Below, piece by piece: positions 1-10,839 of a stretch of 64,000 nt of DNA. Below the pieces are notes generated by a model, which did no database searches, had not been told where the DNA came from, and was given only the letters and a program-made list of their open reading frames with translations. Origin of the DNA: Hoplostethus atlanticus (taxonomy: Eukaryota > Chordata > Actinopteri > Trachichthyiformes > Trachichthyidae). Position 1 is the first letter of the stretch. Each line of letters opens with the position of its first letter. The position numbers were made by a program, and so were the translations under genes. The DNA is taken from positions 641,501-705,500 of the forward strand of contig JAXDDX010000010.1 of NCBI GenBank assembly GCA_034670405.1. The letters are read 5' to 3'.

Positions 1-179
1 CCATTATTTTGGAGCTCTTTGCATCTGCTGGACTAGACGGGTTAGTATCTTCTGTTTGCTACTGATCTCAGGGGCACCTAATATCTGAGTGGCTGTTCAT
101 GAAACAGTATGCTATGCTGACTAAAAAATGAAAGTGTTAGACTAAAGTGAAGCATTGCTTTAATAGACCAAAGACTAAC

Positions 180-1267
180 CTTATCGTCACCCATCCGTTT
201 TCGGCAGTGTGGTAGACCGTGCTCACGGGGATACAACCAAACATAGTGACTGTGATCATGTACTTGGCTGAGGAATCAGACAAGAATGAAAAATATGTGT
301 ATCAATAAAGTCCCGGGATGAGAACCAGTTTTTCAATTAAGCAACCAGATGAAAACCACAGCACAGTATATGAATTCTTGAATAATACATTAGAGCGGTC
401 CCTGGTTAATAACATTTCTAGAATCCAGCTAATTAAAATGTCTATGAAGGAAGTAAGGGTAAAGCTAGTCTTCTAGCCCTTACATAGGTGTGTCAGGGGT
501 AATTTGGCTGAGAGGTGGATACTGTACAGGGAGACATTATGAGTGTACACCTCATATAGTTACATGTTCATGTGTCCACCTACTTGCAAACATCCTATCT
601 TCTTATCTTAAACACTTTATTTATTTATTTATTGCACCAGATTATGATGATGGCTCTTACCCTTCTCTGTCTCCCCTATCCAACTACTGACATCCAGCCC
701 CTCCAAAGGGGTGGAGGAGCTTCCCAAAACGGCTGCACCCAGCAGAGTGGCATCCTGAGGGACCTCAATGGGCTGGAAGTGACTGGAAGGGGCTGCTTGA
801 TACAGGTGCGGTTTTGCTCATTGATCAGATACATGACACGCTGGTAGATGCAGGGATATATTATATGGAGAAATGTAGAAAGGAGTGGATTAGAGTGGGG
901 TTGAGTAGAGTTGAGTAGAGAACAGAGCAGAGTTGTTAGTCATTATTATTCCCATGGGACATCATTCAAGGAAAAAAATCCATACCACCATACAAAATAC
1001 AGTAAGACAATAAAAAGTACCCTTTAAGGGCCTGTAAATACTAGTGAATTGTATGTATTGAAAATAGCCACTCATTGAACCAAGCTGCCTTGCTTTGCTG
1101 TACAATTTGACAGCATTGTCTCTGTACAACAGGAAAGGACAAGGACACATTGATATAATTGATATACCTCTTTGCAGGATGCCAGCCCATCAAAGTTGAA
1201 TGATGTGTTGTCGTAAGTGCCAATCTCTTTGATGCGGACTCGTTGGTTAAATGCATCATAGATGTAT
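180..1267 (-). CDS. Ependymin-like secreted glycoprotein, partial gene (three internal exons)
   Basis: Ependymins are secreted, calcium-binding, N-glycosylated proteins expanded in teleosts, first known from brain extracellular fluid. Three minus-strand exons join in phase: 1268-1168 (donor GTATAT), 840-661 and 267-180. The first gives YIYDAFNQRVRIKEIGTYDN with the family pattern DAxxQRVR; the second gives RVMYLINEQNRTC, then DATLLGAAVLGSSS; the third gives KYMITVTMFGCIPVS. The sequon NRT and the cysteines after NRT and in FGCIPVS are family features. The middle exon is one base short: the frame breaks at a G4 run on the plus strand (789-792, C4 in sense) between IKQP and HFQPIEVPQD, and one extra base would restore both phases. 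The first exon ends at base 1267 in sense orientation. The signal-peptide exon was not found between 1.3 and 4 kb, and the last exon must lie left of the window. It may be a functional gene with an assembly error or a decaying copy. Confidence 0.82.
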
Positions 1268-1284
1268 CTGGCAGAGGCCATCAG

Positions 1285-1304
1285 ATCTATCTATCTATCT
1301 ATCT
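1285..1304. repeat. (ATCT)n microsatellite
   Basis: About five ATCT units directly beside the acceptor of the first visible ependymin exon. A related GATA/GACA tract lies at 1653-1680. Confidence 0.85.
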
Positions 1305-1706
1305 AAGATCTAGTGTCATTGACCCAGCTATCCGTGGCTTTGTTATCCATAAGAAGCTTGAATCAACTGATAGAGTACTAATCAGTAGTTATTACTGTAC
1401 AGGATAATAATATACAGCCATACCTTGTAATGTAATATAAAATGTCCCTCTAAATGATTCAAAAATGTAATTAAACCTGTTAATGTAATAAATTACCATG
1501 CAATAACATCTTCAGACTGATATTGCAATACGTTTTTTCCTGATAATGTAATAATTCATAATTTATTAAGTAATTACTATATTAACCAGCAGCTATTACA
1601 TGATACGGTTGTAACATTTTTAACAGATAAGTTAACATGGCAAGGTGATCAGATAGATAGAGACAGACAGACAAACAGACACTTTATTTATCCCAGAGGA
1701 AAAATA

Positions 1707-1823
1707 GTCATGCTGAAACAGGAAAGGGCCTTCCCCAAACTGATGCCACAAAGTTGGAAGCACAGAATCGTCTAGAAGGTCATTGTATGCTGTAGCGTTA
1801 AGATTTCCCTTCACTGGAACTAA
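1707..1823 (-). mobile_element. Tc1/mariner transposase relic
   Basis: The minus strand reads LVPVKGNLNATAYNDLLDD followed by SVLPTLWHQFGEGPFLFQHD. This is the region of Tc1-type (DD34E) transposases up to the second catalytic aspartate, here the D of FQHD. Sequence after that aspartate is unrelated, so only about 40 codons survive. It abuts an hAT relic of opposite orientation. Confidence 0.75.
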
Positions 1824-1920
1824 TGAAACCATGAGAATGATTTCATTAGAAGGGGTGTCTGCATACGTTTGGCCAAGTAGTGTATTGCACATAATGACAT
1901 ACTGCTCACAAACACATAGA

Positions 1921-2585
1921 AAAGTGCCTGCATGGCAAGACCTGGATGTCCTTCATTCAGTGAGCCCTGCTCTGGGTCCACTCCTAGAATTCACTGACGC
2001 TTTGTGTGGAGAGGATTATGTCAGTGTTTCATACTTGAAGCCTGTGCTTCATTTCTTTAATAGCACCATAGTAAACACTGGAGAGAATGATTCAGACCTC
2101 ACCAAGACAATGACGATCACAACACTTGACTTCATGAATGATAAACAAACAGAGCCCGAGATAGAGGAACTGATCAATGTCACATCAGTGCTTGATCCTC
2201 GTTTCAAGAGTCAGTACATAGGCCCAGAGGCAATCCAGGCTGTCAAAGCCAGGGCTATTGGAAAGCTAGATAAAGCTACTGTCAGAGGAGAGTCACAGCT
2301 CCACCCATGATGCAGCAGGAACAGCAATTAGAAGTGACACAAAAAAAGTAAAGAATTCACTTGCAGCTTCACTTCAAGACAACTGACAAGACAGGACTGT
2401 CTGACACAGAGGCAACTAAGGCTGAGCTAAACAGCTACTTACAGGCTGCACCTTGGAGTGCATGCAGACAGCGAGCATGATCCAGTCACATGGTGGAAGT
2501 TGCATGAGCTCAACTTTCCACGAGTCAGGCAGTTGGCCAAAAGATACCTTTGCATGCCTGCTACCAGTGCACCTCTGAGATGGTG
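1921..2585 (+). mobile_element. hAT (ZBED1-like) transposase C-terminal relic
   Basis: The plus strand reads WQDLDVLHSVSPALGPLLEF, then CGEDYVSVSYLKPVLHFFN and TSVLDPRFKSQYI, all typical of Ac/ZBED1-like hAT transposases. Later in another frame it reads DPVTWWKLHELNFPRVRQLA and YLCMPATSAP, the start of the hAT dimerisation domain, which breaks off where a SERVFS-type motif is expected. At least one frameshift and a stop near 2308 interrupt it. It is a dead fragment, not a gene. Confidence 0.75.
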
Positions 2586-2698
2586 TTTATAATATTGTGT
2601 GGTAAATAAGCCACACAATGTGATCTTGGTTTTGTTGGCTTTTGAATGTGTACATAGGACATGGAATTATGTAAAGCAAAGGACACAGGCGAGCATGC

Positions 2699-2721
2699 TA
2701 TTCTATTCTATTCTATTCTAG
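2699..2721. repeat. (TTCTA)n microsatellite
   Basis: Four to five tandem TTCTA units. Confidence 0.85.
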
Positions 2722-3390
2722 GCTTTATTTTTGTAGAACTACAGCCAAATTAGATGAAAAAGCAGCAAATTCTGGGCCCAAATTGAAAACACTGATTTAG
2801 AGGGTGGCTAGCCTAGTCCTCACTAATATAGAAATTGAGTGAAGACAGAAATAAAAGACAATTCTACCTGGCATATGGACTATTGATGAAGCCTATCTGA
2901 GTAATTTCATTTGAAAATTCTCAAAGTGTATACATTTTAGTTTTTTTATGAATATACTTAATGTCATATACTGTAACATGATACTTTTTTGAGCCCTGTA
3001 GGGAGATCGCTTTCCATTTGCTCTCCTCTCCACGGAGATGTCAGAGCACATCGTCAGCCTGTGGAGCTGGTAGGGATTCAATGTCTTGCTCCATGACATT
3101 TCAGCAGGGCGGATGATTGCTGACATGGGGGCTTAAACTTGGTTAAAGGTAGAAGAATGGTCTCCTTACTCACGATCCCACTATGCTGCCCAATGAGTGA
3201 CATATTCCAGTTGTGCCTATCTTTAAGTGGATTTTCTGGTGCCCATGCAGTGTATTTTTATAGGCAAACTATGACTATAGACTGAATCAGTCATTTTCCA
3301 CTCCACAATTAATCCATGGTTTTTGTGACAATTTATACCCAGGCTCTCCATTGTCCATTGGTTGAGGCGTTGGTTGGATGCGGGAGAGAA
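2722..3390. other. Non-coding interval with a degraded dispersed repeat
   Basis: No gene was recognised. Bases about 2999-3130 resemble an old dispersed repeat (GTCTTGCTCCATGACATTTC and CAGCAGGGCGGATG, text common in fish interspersed repeats), but the family cannot be named. The rest is AT-rich. Confidence 0.4.
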
Positions 3391-3665
3391 TCAGGCTGGT
3401 TCTCCCTTAATCTGACACCGGCTGCGGACAATTAAGGCTAATTGGACAACTGCAGCCTGGACCTGGTTTAACTGGTGCGTTCGTTTGTCTTTTCCAGTGA
3501 GTGGGATCGAGACCGGCAGCAGGTGTGCCGACCTGAAGGACTCAGCTGAAAAGCTAAAGGCCAGATTAATAGATTCATGTTGAGTTCCATGCTTTATTGT
3601 GTTTGTACTGTGCAGAAAATAAAACGCTGCGTCGGCCAGTAAACGCTCCTCCTTGTGTCCTGTGT
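3391..3665 (+). mobile_element. Possible LTR-like fragment
   Basis: A GC-richer block holds GAAAATAAAACGCTGCG followed about 35 bases later by TCCTTGTGTCCTGTGTCA. That order (polyadenylation signal, short R/U5, terminal CA) is seen at the 3' ends of fish gypsy-type LTRs. No matching left end, target duplication or internal coding region was seen. Low confidence. Confidence 0.25.
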
Positions 3666-3949
3666 CATTAAAATGTCGGGACAGCACAGAGTTAATCCCC
3701 ATTTTTCATCATCTTTCGTCACAGGATGAAAACTAATTTCCTCAAGAAGTACAGTTGCGAGAAACCGTTTGTGAATCATTTTGAAATAACTGCATTCCTA
3801 AAATATGGTCTGATCTTCAGCTAAAGTCATAACAATAAACATAAATTTAACAAATAACAATAAAAAGTACTTTTACATGCTTTTATTGAACATATTGTTA
3901 AAATATTAACAGCCTAAGCTGCTGTATGATGATGTGTATTTGTAATAAG

Positions 3950-4205
3950 CGGACATGAGTGCTAAGGGAAAAAAAGTGTTGTGCGTTTCGAAGGCGACCA
4001 CTAGATGTCGCTGTTGCTGTCCTTTGTTAGTTCTCACCACGCATCAGTCTGCCGAGTGGTCACGTGACATATCTGTCAGGGACAGCATGGCGGACATGCA
4101 TGTGGAACCTCAAAACAAACCGCAGCGATTCTTTAGCTAACCCGCCGTCAGAAACATCGACACCGTGCGCAAAGCTGGGCCACTGGCGCCCGAATACACT
4201 GCAAA
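3950..4205 (+). promoter_or_regulatory. styx: STYX promoter and 5' leader
   Basis: The block is CpG-richer than its flanks. It contains the palindromic E-box TCACGTGAC (core 4061-4066) and GCATGGCGGAC at 4085-4095, which fits the YY1 motif often found at start sites of housekeeping genes. No TATA box is evident. The start site probably lies around 4060-4130, by inference. Confidence 0.5.
4087..4140 (+). promoter_or_regulatory. Possible 17-codon upstream ORF in the STYX leader
   Basis: ATG at 4087 opens 17 codons (begins MADMHVEP) and stops at TAA 4138-4140, 65 bases before the STYX ATG. It is translated only if transcription starts upstream of 4087. The same ATG is part of the YY1-like motif, so it may instead mark the initiator. 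Confidence 0.3.
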
Positions 4206-7200
4206 ATGGACGAGGAGAATAAACTTCAGTTCCCGTCCCTGCCCGCGTCCAAGGAGGATCTTCTGGTGTGTACATACGAGCCTGCATTAGTTGGAATGTC
4301 ATGTGTGTTTGTCTGGCTAATCTTAGCTAACCTCGTCCCCTTATTGCTTGTCAGCTAAAGAACAGTCTCGCCACAGAAGTGATTATGTTTATTGCATAAC
4401 TATTTGATGTTGCGCTATGAAACCGTCTTCAGTATTTTCAGAATAAGTCGATATCGGTATCGCATTGTCCCCTCCAGCTAGTGTTTACTGTGCTAACACT
4501 GAATAGCCTAGCTGTGTAACACTAGCCACGTACATAGCGGGTTGGCATCCACTAACCGCTCCGGTGGCTGAAGCACCTTGAAAATACATCACATCGACCA
4601 GGCAGCTAGCTGTATTTCTCTTCGCTGCTAACTTTTTTATTTCCCATCTTACAGGACTGGGCATATCCAATGAGACGAGAAATGCAGGTACGTGACATTA
4701 TTTACTTTCTTTCGTGGCGAGGACGATCTGACAGCAGATTGTCCTTAAGCTATTGTCCATACCAGGCAGTGATGAGCCCCAGGGGTCATTGCTCCCAGCT
4801 AAATAAAGAAATCCATGTCACTTTTTTCATTTTCTAACAGTTATGTTAAAGTATATGAAGATTGGTAAGTGTATCATAGGTTTCACTATTCCTTGTAATA
4901 ATAATGCACTTCTAGCCTAGTCAAATATACGTGATCTTCAAGATCTGACCAACTGTCTATCATGGTCATCTAAAAGTTTGAGAACTCTTGATTTAGATAA
5001 ACAAATTAGACATGGTGAATTTCCTTGGTAGTTACCGATGTTAGGTTTAATACTGAATGGTCCACCTTGGGTGTACACAATGGCCTGGTCATGTTGTTGG
5101 CTGCTATATGCAGTGCTATATTGCCATGAACTCATAATAATAAACTATATTTGTCTATATTTTTAAATCCATTTACGAAGTGCTTAACCATCATGTTGAA
5201 TAAGATATCATAAAATAAGTAAAAGCAAGATAAAACAAGGCACCACAAGATAATATGAGGGTACAAATATTAGGGTTAAGACATTACATAAAAGAAAGTA
5301 TGTAAAATTGGCCAAGAAGTGATTTTGAAAGAAGAAACATCAAGGCTGAACTGTCTTAACCTGAACAAAACAACATATCACAAATATGGTAGATTCTATT
5401 GAATTGAACAGCAAGATATTTTACTGTCTGTGCTTTCAATGCTGTCTCACTGTGTCCTTTTCAGGAGATATTACCAGGATTGTTTTTAGGTCCCTACTCG
5501 GCTGCAATGAAAAGCAAGGTAATTTTTATACACTTGAACTGTTGGCACTTGGTGAGAGAGAAAGACCAAGAGCGATTTCATTTTGTTGTTATTGTTATAG
5601 CTCATGGCGATTCTCCCCTTTTCCTTTGTCTAGCTGCCAATCCTTGAGAGAATGGGCATAACTCATGTTGTGTGTGTCCGCCAAGACATTGAAGCCAATT
5701 TTATCAAGCCTAATTTCCCACATACATTTAGGTAAGTGGTTAACTAATAACACCTGTCATCTGAGTACTCAGTATTTGATGTGACCCTCACATTTGCATC
5801 GATGCATTTCTGTGTGAAAAAATGTCTGTTAAAAAAGGGTTTTTTGCTACCCATAGACCAAATGTCATTATGTTTTTGCAGATACCTTGTATTAGATATT
5901 GCTGACAATCCAGTGGAAAATATAATACGATTTTTCCCTATGGTGAGTTCAAAAGTGGGCTGTTGTTAACAAGGTTTTCATTTAATGTGAGATATACCAT
6001 GTACATTTCCATTATACCTGATGTGGTTTATTATTTCATTTTGCTCCCACCTTAACAGACTAAAGAATTTATTGATAGCTGCTTAGCAACTGGAGGTAAT
6101 GATGCATCAATTTCCATTTTAATGCTCATATTTTTTGGACAGTAGAAAAATGTACGCTCATTCAACAAAATAAAGTCACTCAGGTGCCGGATCAGTAATA
6201 AACAATCAGAGGAAAAGAATAGAATCTGCACACTGGATAGCTGCTGATGCAAAATGTATTTATTAACACCGTAGTGGTCATGTGGAGAGCAGTGTGCAGA
6301 TTCTATTCTCTTCTAATGCTTATATTTTTTGTCATATACAACAGTTTACATTTTGCCTTGTTGAGCAGTATTATTAACAATCTTTTGTCTTGCTCCCAAA
6401 GGAAAAGTACTGGTTCATGGTAATGCAGGGATATCAAGAAGGTAAGAATAAAAAGTTTTTGTTTGTTTTTTGGGGATAACCCAACATTTGATAACATAAT
6501 CTCAATCCTATTTTGCTGACTGTACCGTTACAAATCCCCAATAATGTTTCTAGTAAACTAGTCGTGAATTTAAAATGATCTCTAAAAATCTGTTTTAACA
6601 TCTCTGAAGGTGTAACTATAATTTTCCCTACTAAATACTAACATTAGATTAGAGCACAATTATACATTACACATTTATAAAGCTATCTTTCCTTCCTTGA
6701 TCATTTTAGTGCTGCCTTAGTGATTGCATACCTTATGGAGACATTTGGGATGAAATACAGGTGAGTGTTTTATTGTTTGATTTTCCCTCAGGATAAAACC
6801 AACTTGACCTTTTTAATAAGGGTGTGATTGTTGGACTTTCCTTGATGTTACATATAATTAAAGGCTTTAGATGCTTTTTACCAGCATGACAACAGCATAG
6901 GTCATGCTTCTAGTTTAAAGTTTAAAAGGTTTGAAAGGAAACCAAAGTTCAGAATTGCTAAATACAATCTAAATATGACATCTGAGTAACAGAAATTTGA
7001 AATGGCAACAGATTTTTGCCCCAAAGGAATCAAAGGGGTTGAATACTTATGCACACTGAATTTCTCTGGTATTTTAATTTTATCCTTCCACATACATTTC
7101 AACAGTTTTGTTTTCATTTTGATAGAATAGAGTGCTTTACATAGAACTCAAATGAAAAATCCCAAATAAATGGGTTTTGAAATAACTTAATAGCACAACA

Positions 7201-9655
7201 AAATGTGCAATAGGTGAATGGGGTTTGATTACCTTTTTGTAAGACTCTTTATGTGCAACCACACCAAACCATATTAAAGCCAATGGTAGTAGAGTAGTGT
7301 GCAGATGTGTAAAACTGCCTACTATAACAGCATTATTATCTACACCCTGTTTCAAAAGTAGGTATACATTTTTACATTATTAAGGAAGTATTTTTAAGAA
7401 TTAATGAATAACCAAATACATTTAAAATGAGTAAAATTATACAGGTTTGTTTTTCACTAATATGTTGTTATTATTAAGAATTGTATCCATATTTTTGAAA
7501 CACCCGGTATACAACATCAAACGTCACAGCTTCTTCAGCATTTGCTTTGACAGAGGTGTGATGATAACGCGGTCGCTGCTGCACCTTGCGATGGCTGAGC
7601 TCAGCTTACCAGAGGCTGTGGTTGTAACCTGCTGCTGTGTATATTCGGTAGGGATGCTTTCAGCCACGTCCAGGAGAGGAGGTTCTGCATCAACCCCAAT
7701 GTGGGCTTTGTGCATCAGTTACAGGTAAGCTCTGACGTAGAGATAGGGCTTTGTCAACTTGTGGACTACGACAGTCCAATCAACATGTGGACATGAACTC
7801 ATTCCCATAGCTATAAATTGGTGAACATATGCTGTCTTGAGCTCCTTTGACTTTGTGGGCTAGCACATCACCACATCACAAATAGCCTGCAGCAAAATTT
7901 GTGAACTGGAACTGACACTTGGTTTGGTTAGGTCTCTACAACAACCACAGTTATGTTTTCTCACTTTTATCTGCATTTGACTAAGAAAGAAAGATGGGGT
8001 ATGGGGTTTTAACAATATCACAGTTCGTATGGCAACATTTGACATGAAATATTGATTTTAAAAGGATTTTATTACAAGCTAAGATAATTTACAAACTTGT
8101 ACCCCAAAAGTAGTTCAGCAGGACCACAGAACCATGGAAATGTCTGCAGCTAGCATCCTTGGGCTACACTGTAGGAGGAGTGACATCTTTTTGGCACCAG
8201 CTGTCACTCGTTAATTCAATTAGAAATCAACAGTGACTGCAGAGTGATATGATTAGATGTGAAACAGGTTATTCAGCAATAACAGACCTCAGTTATTGTT
8301 ATAGTTCAGTGGCCAAGCAGAACTGGGTATTCAAGCTTCATCAGCTGTTTTGGGTGGGCTACGGGGAGGCCGGTGTGCTAAAATCTGTAAATTAATTTAT
8401 AGCCTACTTCCTTGTACAATCTATAGCTGAGTGCAACACGTTCATGCTTGTTCTGCAGGGGTTGTCAGAAGTCATTCTGGGAAAACATAGTAAATCACTA
8501 ACTGAAGCAGGTTAGTCTACTTCTGGTTCAGGGAAGGCGGTTACACCAAAAGTGTATATTACAACACTTCAGTCATTCAATAACTCCTGGAATGCTCCTG
8601 AAGTGTTAAAGTAGCCAAGGTTGTATTTTTCCATTAAGGATGAATATGATGCAGTAGGCCAGACTGTCACCTTCTGAATTAGGGTCTTTATTGGCCTCTA
8701 GGATGAACATGTCCAAACATTGACGATACCTATGCTATTGACTGTTCAATACCAATGTGGAGGTCAGTTCGCTAATTCCCTTAGAGCTGTGATGCTGATA
8801 TGAGTGATGTTTCCTAGGAGTATGAGGCGATCTACCTAGCCAAGGTTGACCATCAAAATGATGTCACCGATGCAGCTGGGCAGGTCCTTCTCCTTGCAGG
8901 CTGGGATGCCAGGTTTGTACATACAGTCCTGTATAGCCAGACCTATCTCATGTCATTTGATGAGAGAGGTCTGGCTGAAGTTGTTGAAGGAATAAATGTA
9001 GAAATTGGCTGATATAAGGACTAATTTGTTGGTGTGGTGTAAGGCTGAATCAGACTTGTGTATGGCAGATTTCAGCAAAATACCGATGGTGATGTTAGCT
9101 CTAAGTGGGCTCAACAATTTTATAAACTGTATTACTGATGTTTGTTTTTCCTACAAGGCAGGCTCCCATCTGCTCCACTTGAGATATTATCCAACTCAAC
9201 ACTGGCAGATTTCATTAAATGCTGCATTCATTAGCCTCCATTTCCTCATGAATAGATGTTATTGAAAAACACAAACAGAGGCAAACATTCAAACACACAT
9301 TCCTCTTAAGACCAGCTCACCCTTCCCTTTAAACTTCTTCCCCTCTCCCTGAACAGTCTCCACTTCTACACAGCACAAACTGTGAAGGGTCTAATTTCAA
9401 AAGTCTATGAAGACACTAGGTAGTCACACAAAGCGATGTTGAAAATCATTTTCCTCAGTGATCACAAGCTTCCTTTTTAACTGCACAAATCTATCAACTG
9501 GTTGTGAAAGGGGAACTGATTCTTGATGTATAGCAGGAGGTTAACTTGTCGTTTTCTCTTCCTCTCTGTGTCTTAAACAGGGAGCCGGAAAACGCAGCCT
9601 GGAGGAAGACGAGGACTTTGGAGGAATGCAGGTCACAGCAGCACAGAATAGATGA
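4206..9655 (+). CDS. styx: STYX, serine/threonine/tyrosine-interacting pseudophosphatase
   Basis: STYX is a dead dual-specificity phosphatase that binds phosphorylated substrates such as ERK1/2 and can block FBXW7. Exons: 4206-4265, 4655-4687, 5465-5518, 5634-5731, 5882-5942, 6059-6095, 6402-6441, 6710-6760, 7652-7724, 8818-8912, 9581-9655. Exons 1-9 join in frame for 169 codons, starting MDEENKLQFPSL. The P-loop reads HGNAGISRS (about residues 120-128): glycine replaces the catalytic cysteine, the STYX hallmark. FRYLVLDIADNPVENI and the tail EEDEDFGGMQVTAAQN are also recognisable. Exon 10 has an extra G in GG 8844-8845, after EYEAIYLAK and before LTIKMMSPMQL. Exon 11 has an extra A in AAAA 9589-9592. 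Read literally, the frame leaves the family sequence after EYEAIYLAK and stops at TGA 9663-9665; the conserved-frame stop is 9653-9655. This may be two homopolymer errors or a real change in the tail beyond the phosphatase fold. Expected length is about 224 residues. Confidence 0.93.
6138..6314. repeat. Short insertion with 20-bp inverted repeats in STYX intron 6
   Basis: Arms 6216-6235 and 6290-6309 are perfect 20-base inverted repeats containing AGAATCTGCACACTG. The whole block lies between near-identical 17-base direct repeats (6121-6137 and 6315-6331, one mismatch). This suggests an inserted MITE or SINE-like element with target duplication. The family is not recognised. Confidence 0.5.
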
Positions 9656-10400
9656 GCTTTGCTGATACTTAGCCGTGTGACGCAGTGCACTCTATTTTTT
9701 ACATTTTTATTGGGATTAAAAATGTAAATATTTGAACTTTTTCTAAGGGGAAGGGACAAGGGCGGGAGGGGGACCACTCCTGATGTCTGAGACATGCAGA
9801 GCTGACGGGGGACGGGAGAATTTAATAGCATTTTTGTGTAATTCTTTTTCCTTTTCTTTTTTTTCTCAAGCTGTATGCACTGATGGGAGATTTTTTGCAG
9901 TTTTATAGTATTTAAAGCATTTTGCATTTGCAGCGGGACAGTATTGCAATAATGCACTTTCGATACTTGAATTATTACTGTGGTCGGCCAGAAGGGGGCA
10001 ATCGGCAAAAGGGAAAGTAGCCAGGATGTCCTTGCCCAGCGGAAGATATGAGAAAAGAAATAGCTAAAGCCTTCGTTTGGGAATAATGGGAGTTATGGAC
10101 TAATATCAGACTTAATGTGGGATAGTAAGGAATGAAAAATAACACTGCTTAATAAAAAGATGTCTGACTTAATTCCGTGTTCAGTTGTGTGTTTATACAT
10201 CACAGTAGGGTGTGTAAATGCTTCACAACCTTGAAATATCCATCTCAGCATTTAGTTCATAAACAGGCTTACCACGTTCTGGTCATTTGGAGATTCGTCT
10301 TCCAGTCACACATTGTGATAAGACAGTACAGTAAAATGTTAAAATTGTTGGTGGTCCTAAGAAATGGTTACAGGTCCTACACTCACTCAAGTTAGCATTT
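9656..10400 (+). other. styx: STYX 3' UTR with polyadenylation signal
   Basis: Non-coding sequence follows the STYX stop. A consensus AATAAA lies at 10151-10156, about 500 bases downstream of the stop, and is the likeliest 3' end. A second AATAAA at 10830-10835 would give a longer transcript. Confidence 0.6.
10151..10156 (+). terminator. Polyadenylation signal AATAAA for STYX
   Basis: Canonical hexamer followed by a GT-rich stretch (GTTCAGTTGTGTG) about 25 bases downstream, the usual layout of a cleavage site. Confidence 0.6.
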
Positions 10401-10402
10401 AG

Positions 10403-10590
10403 GATCTATTAAAGAAAAAAGTCTCCCCAGAAACCTGTATGGCGGTGCCCTGCCATGCTGGAAAAGGTGATGCTGGTTTTGCGAGCAGAAGCCTCGGAGC
10501 CCCAGGCAGTCAAGGCCGAGTCGCCTTTCATCTTAAACCTGAACTTCACTTTGGCCAGGAGGGCCCTGCCGGAGGCTCTCAGGCTGCATT
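10403..10590 (-). other. Unrecognised GC-rich open frame (about 60 codons)
   Basis: This block stands out from AT-rich surroundings. The minus strand is open for about 60 codons, with most third positions G or C, reading ALLAKVKFRFKMKGDSALTA, then WGSEASARKTSITFSSMAG, and ending at TAA. Its 5' side has the acceptor-like CTTACGAACAG. No ATG or upstream exon was found and the family is not recognised. It could be a last-exon fragment of an unknown gene, a relic, or conserved 3' UTR. Confidence 0.3.
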
Positions 10591-10839
10591 CCTGTTCGTA
10601 AGGAGTTGAAAGTTGTCTAGCTGCATGAAAATATATCTAGCATACGTTTGTGGCATAACCATGTTGAGTGCTGTACTGATGAGTTTTTTAAGTTTGCACA
10701 ATCTGATCAGTGATATTCTGGATTATTTACTAAAAAGAATGGAAATCCTGATAAAATTGCTTTGTCGTAGTTTTCATCCATTTGTCCAGATCAAAGGATG
10801 TTTTATTTGACTGTTACATATTGATTTGAAATAAATTAC

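Noticed and set aside
2893..3126. Possible ependymin first exon near 3 kb
   Set aside because: The minus frame there lacks a signal peptide and looks like a dispersed repeat.
9541..10008. 155-codon minus-strand frame opposite the STYX last exon
   Set aside because: Antisense to conserved STYX coding and 3' UTR sequence, low complexity lysine-rich middle, no family seen.
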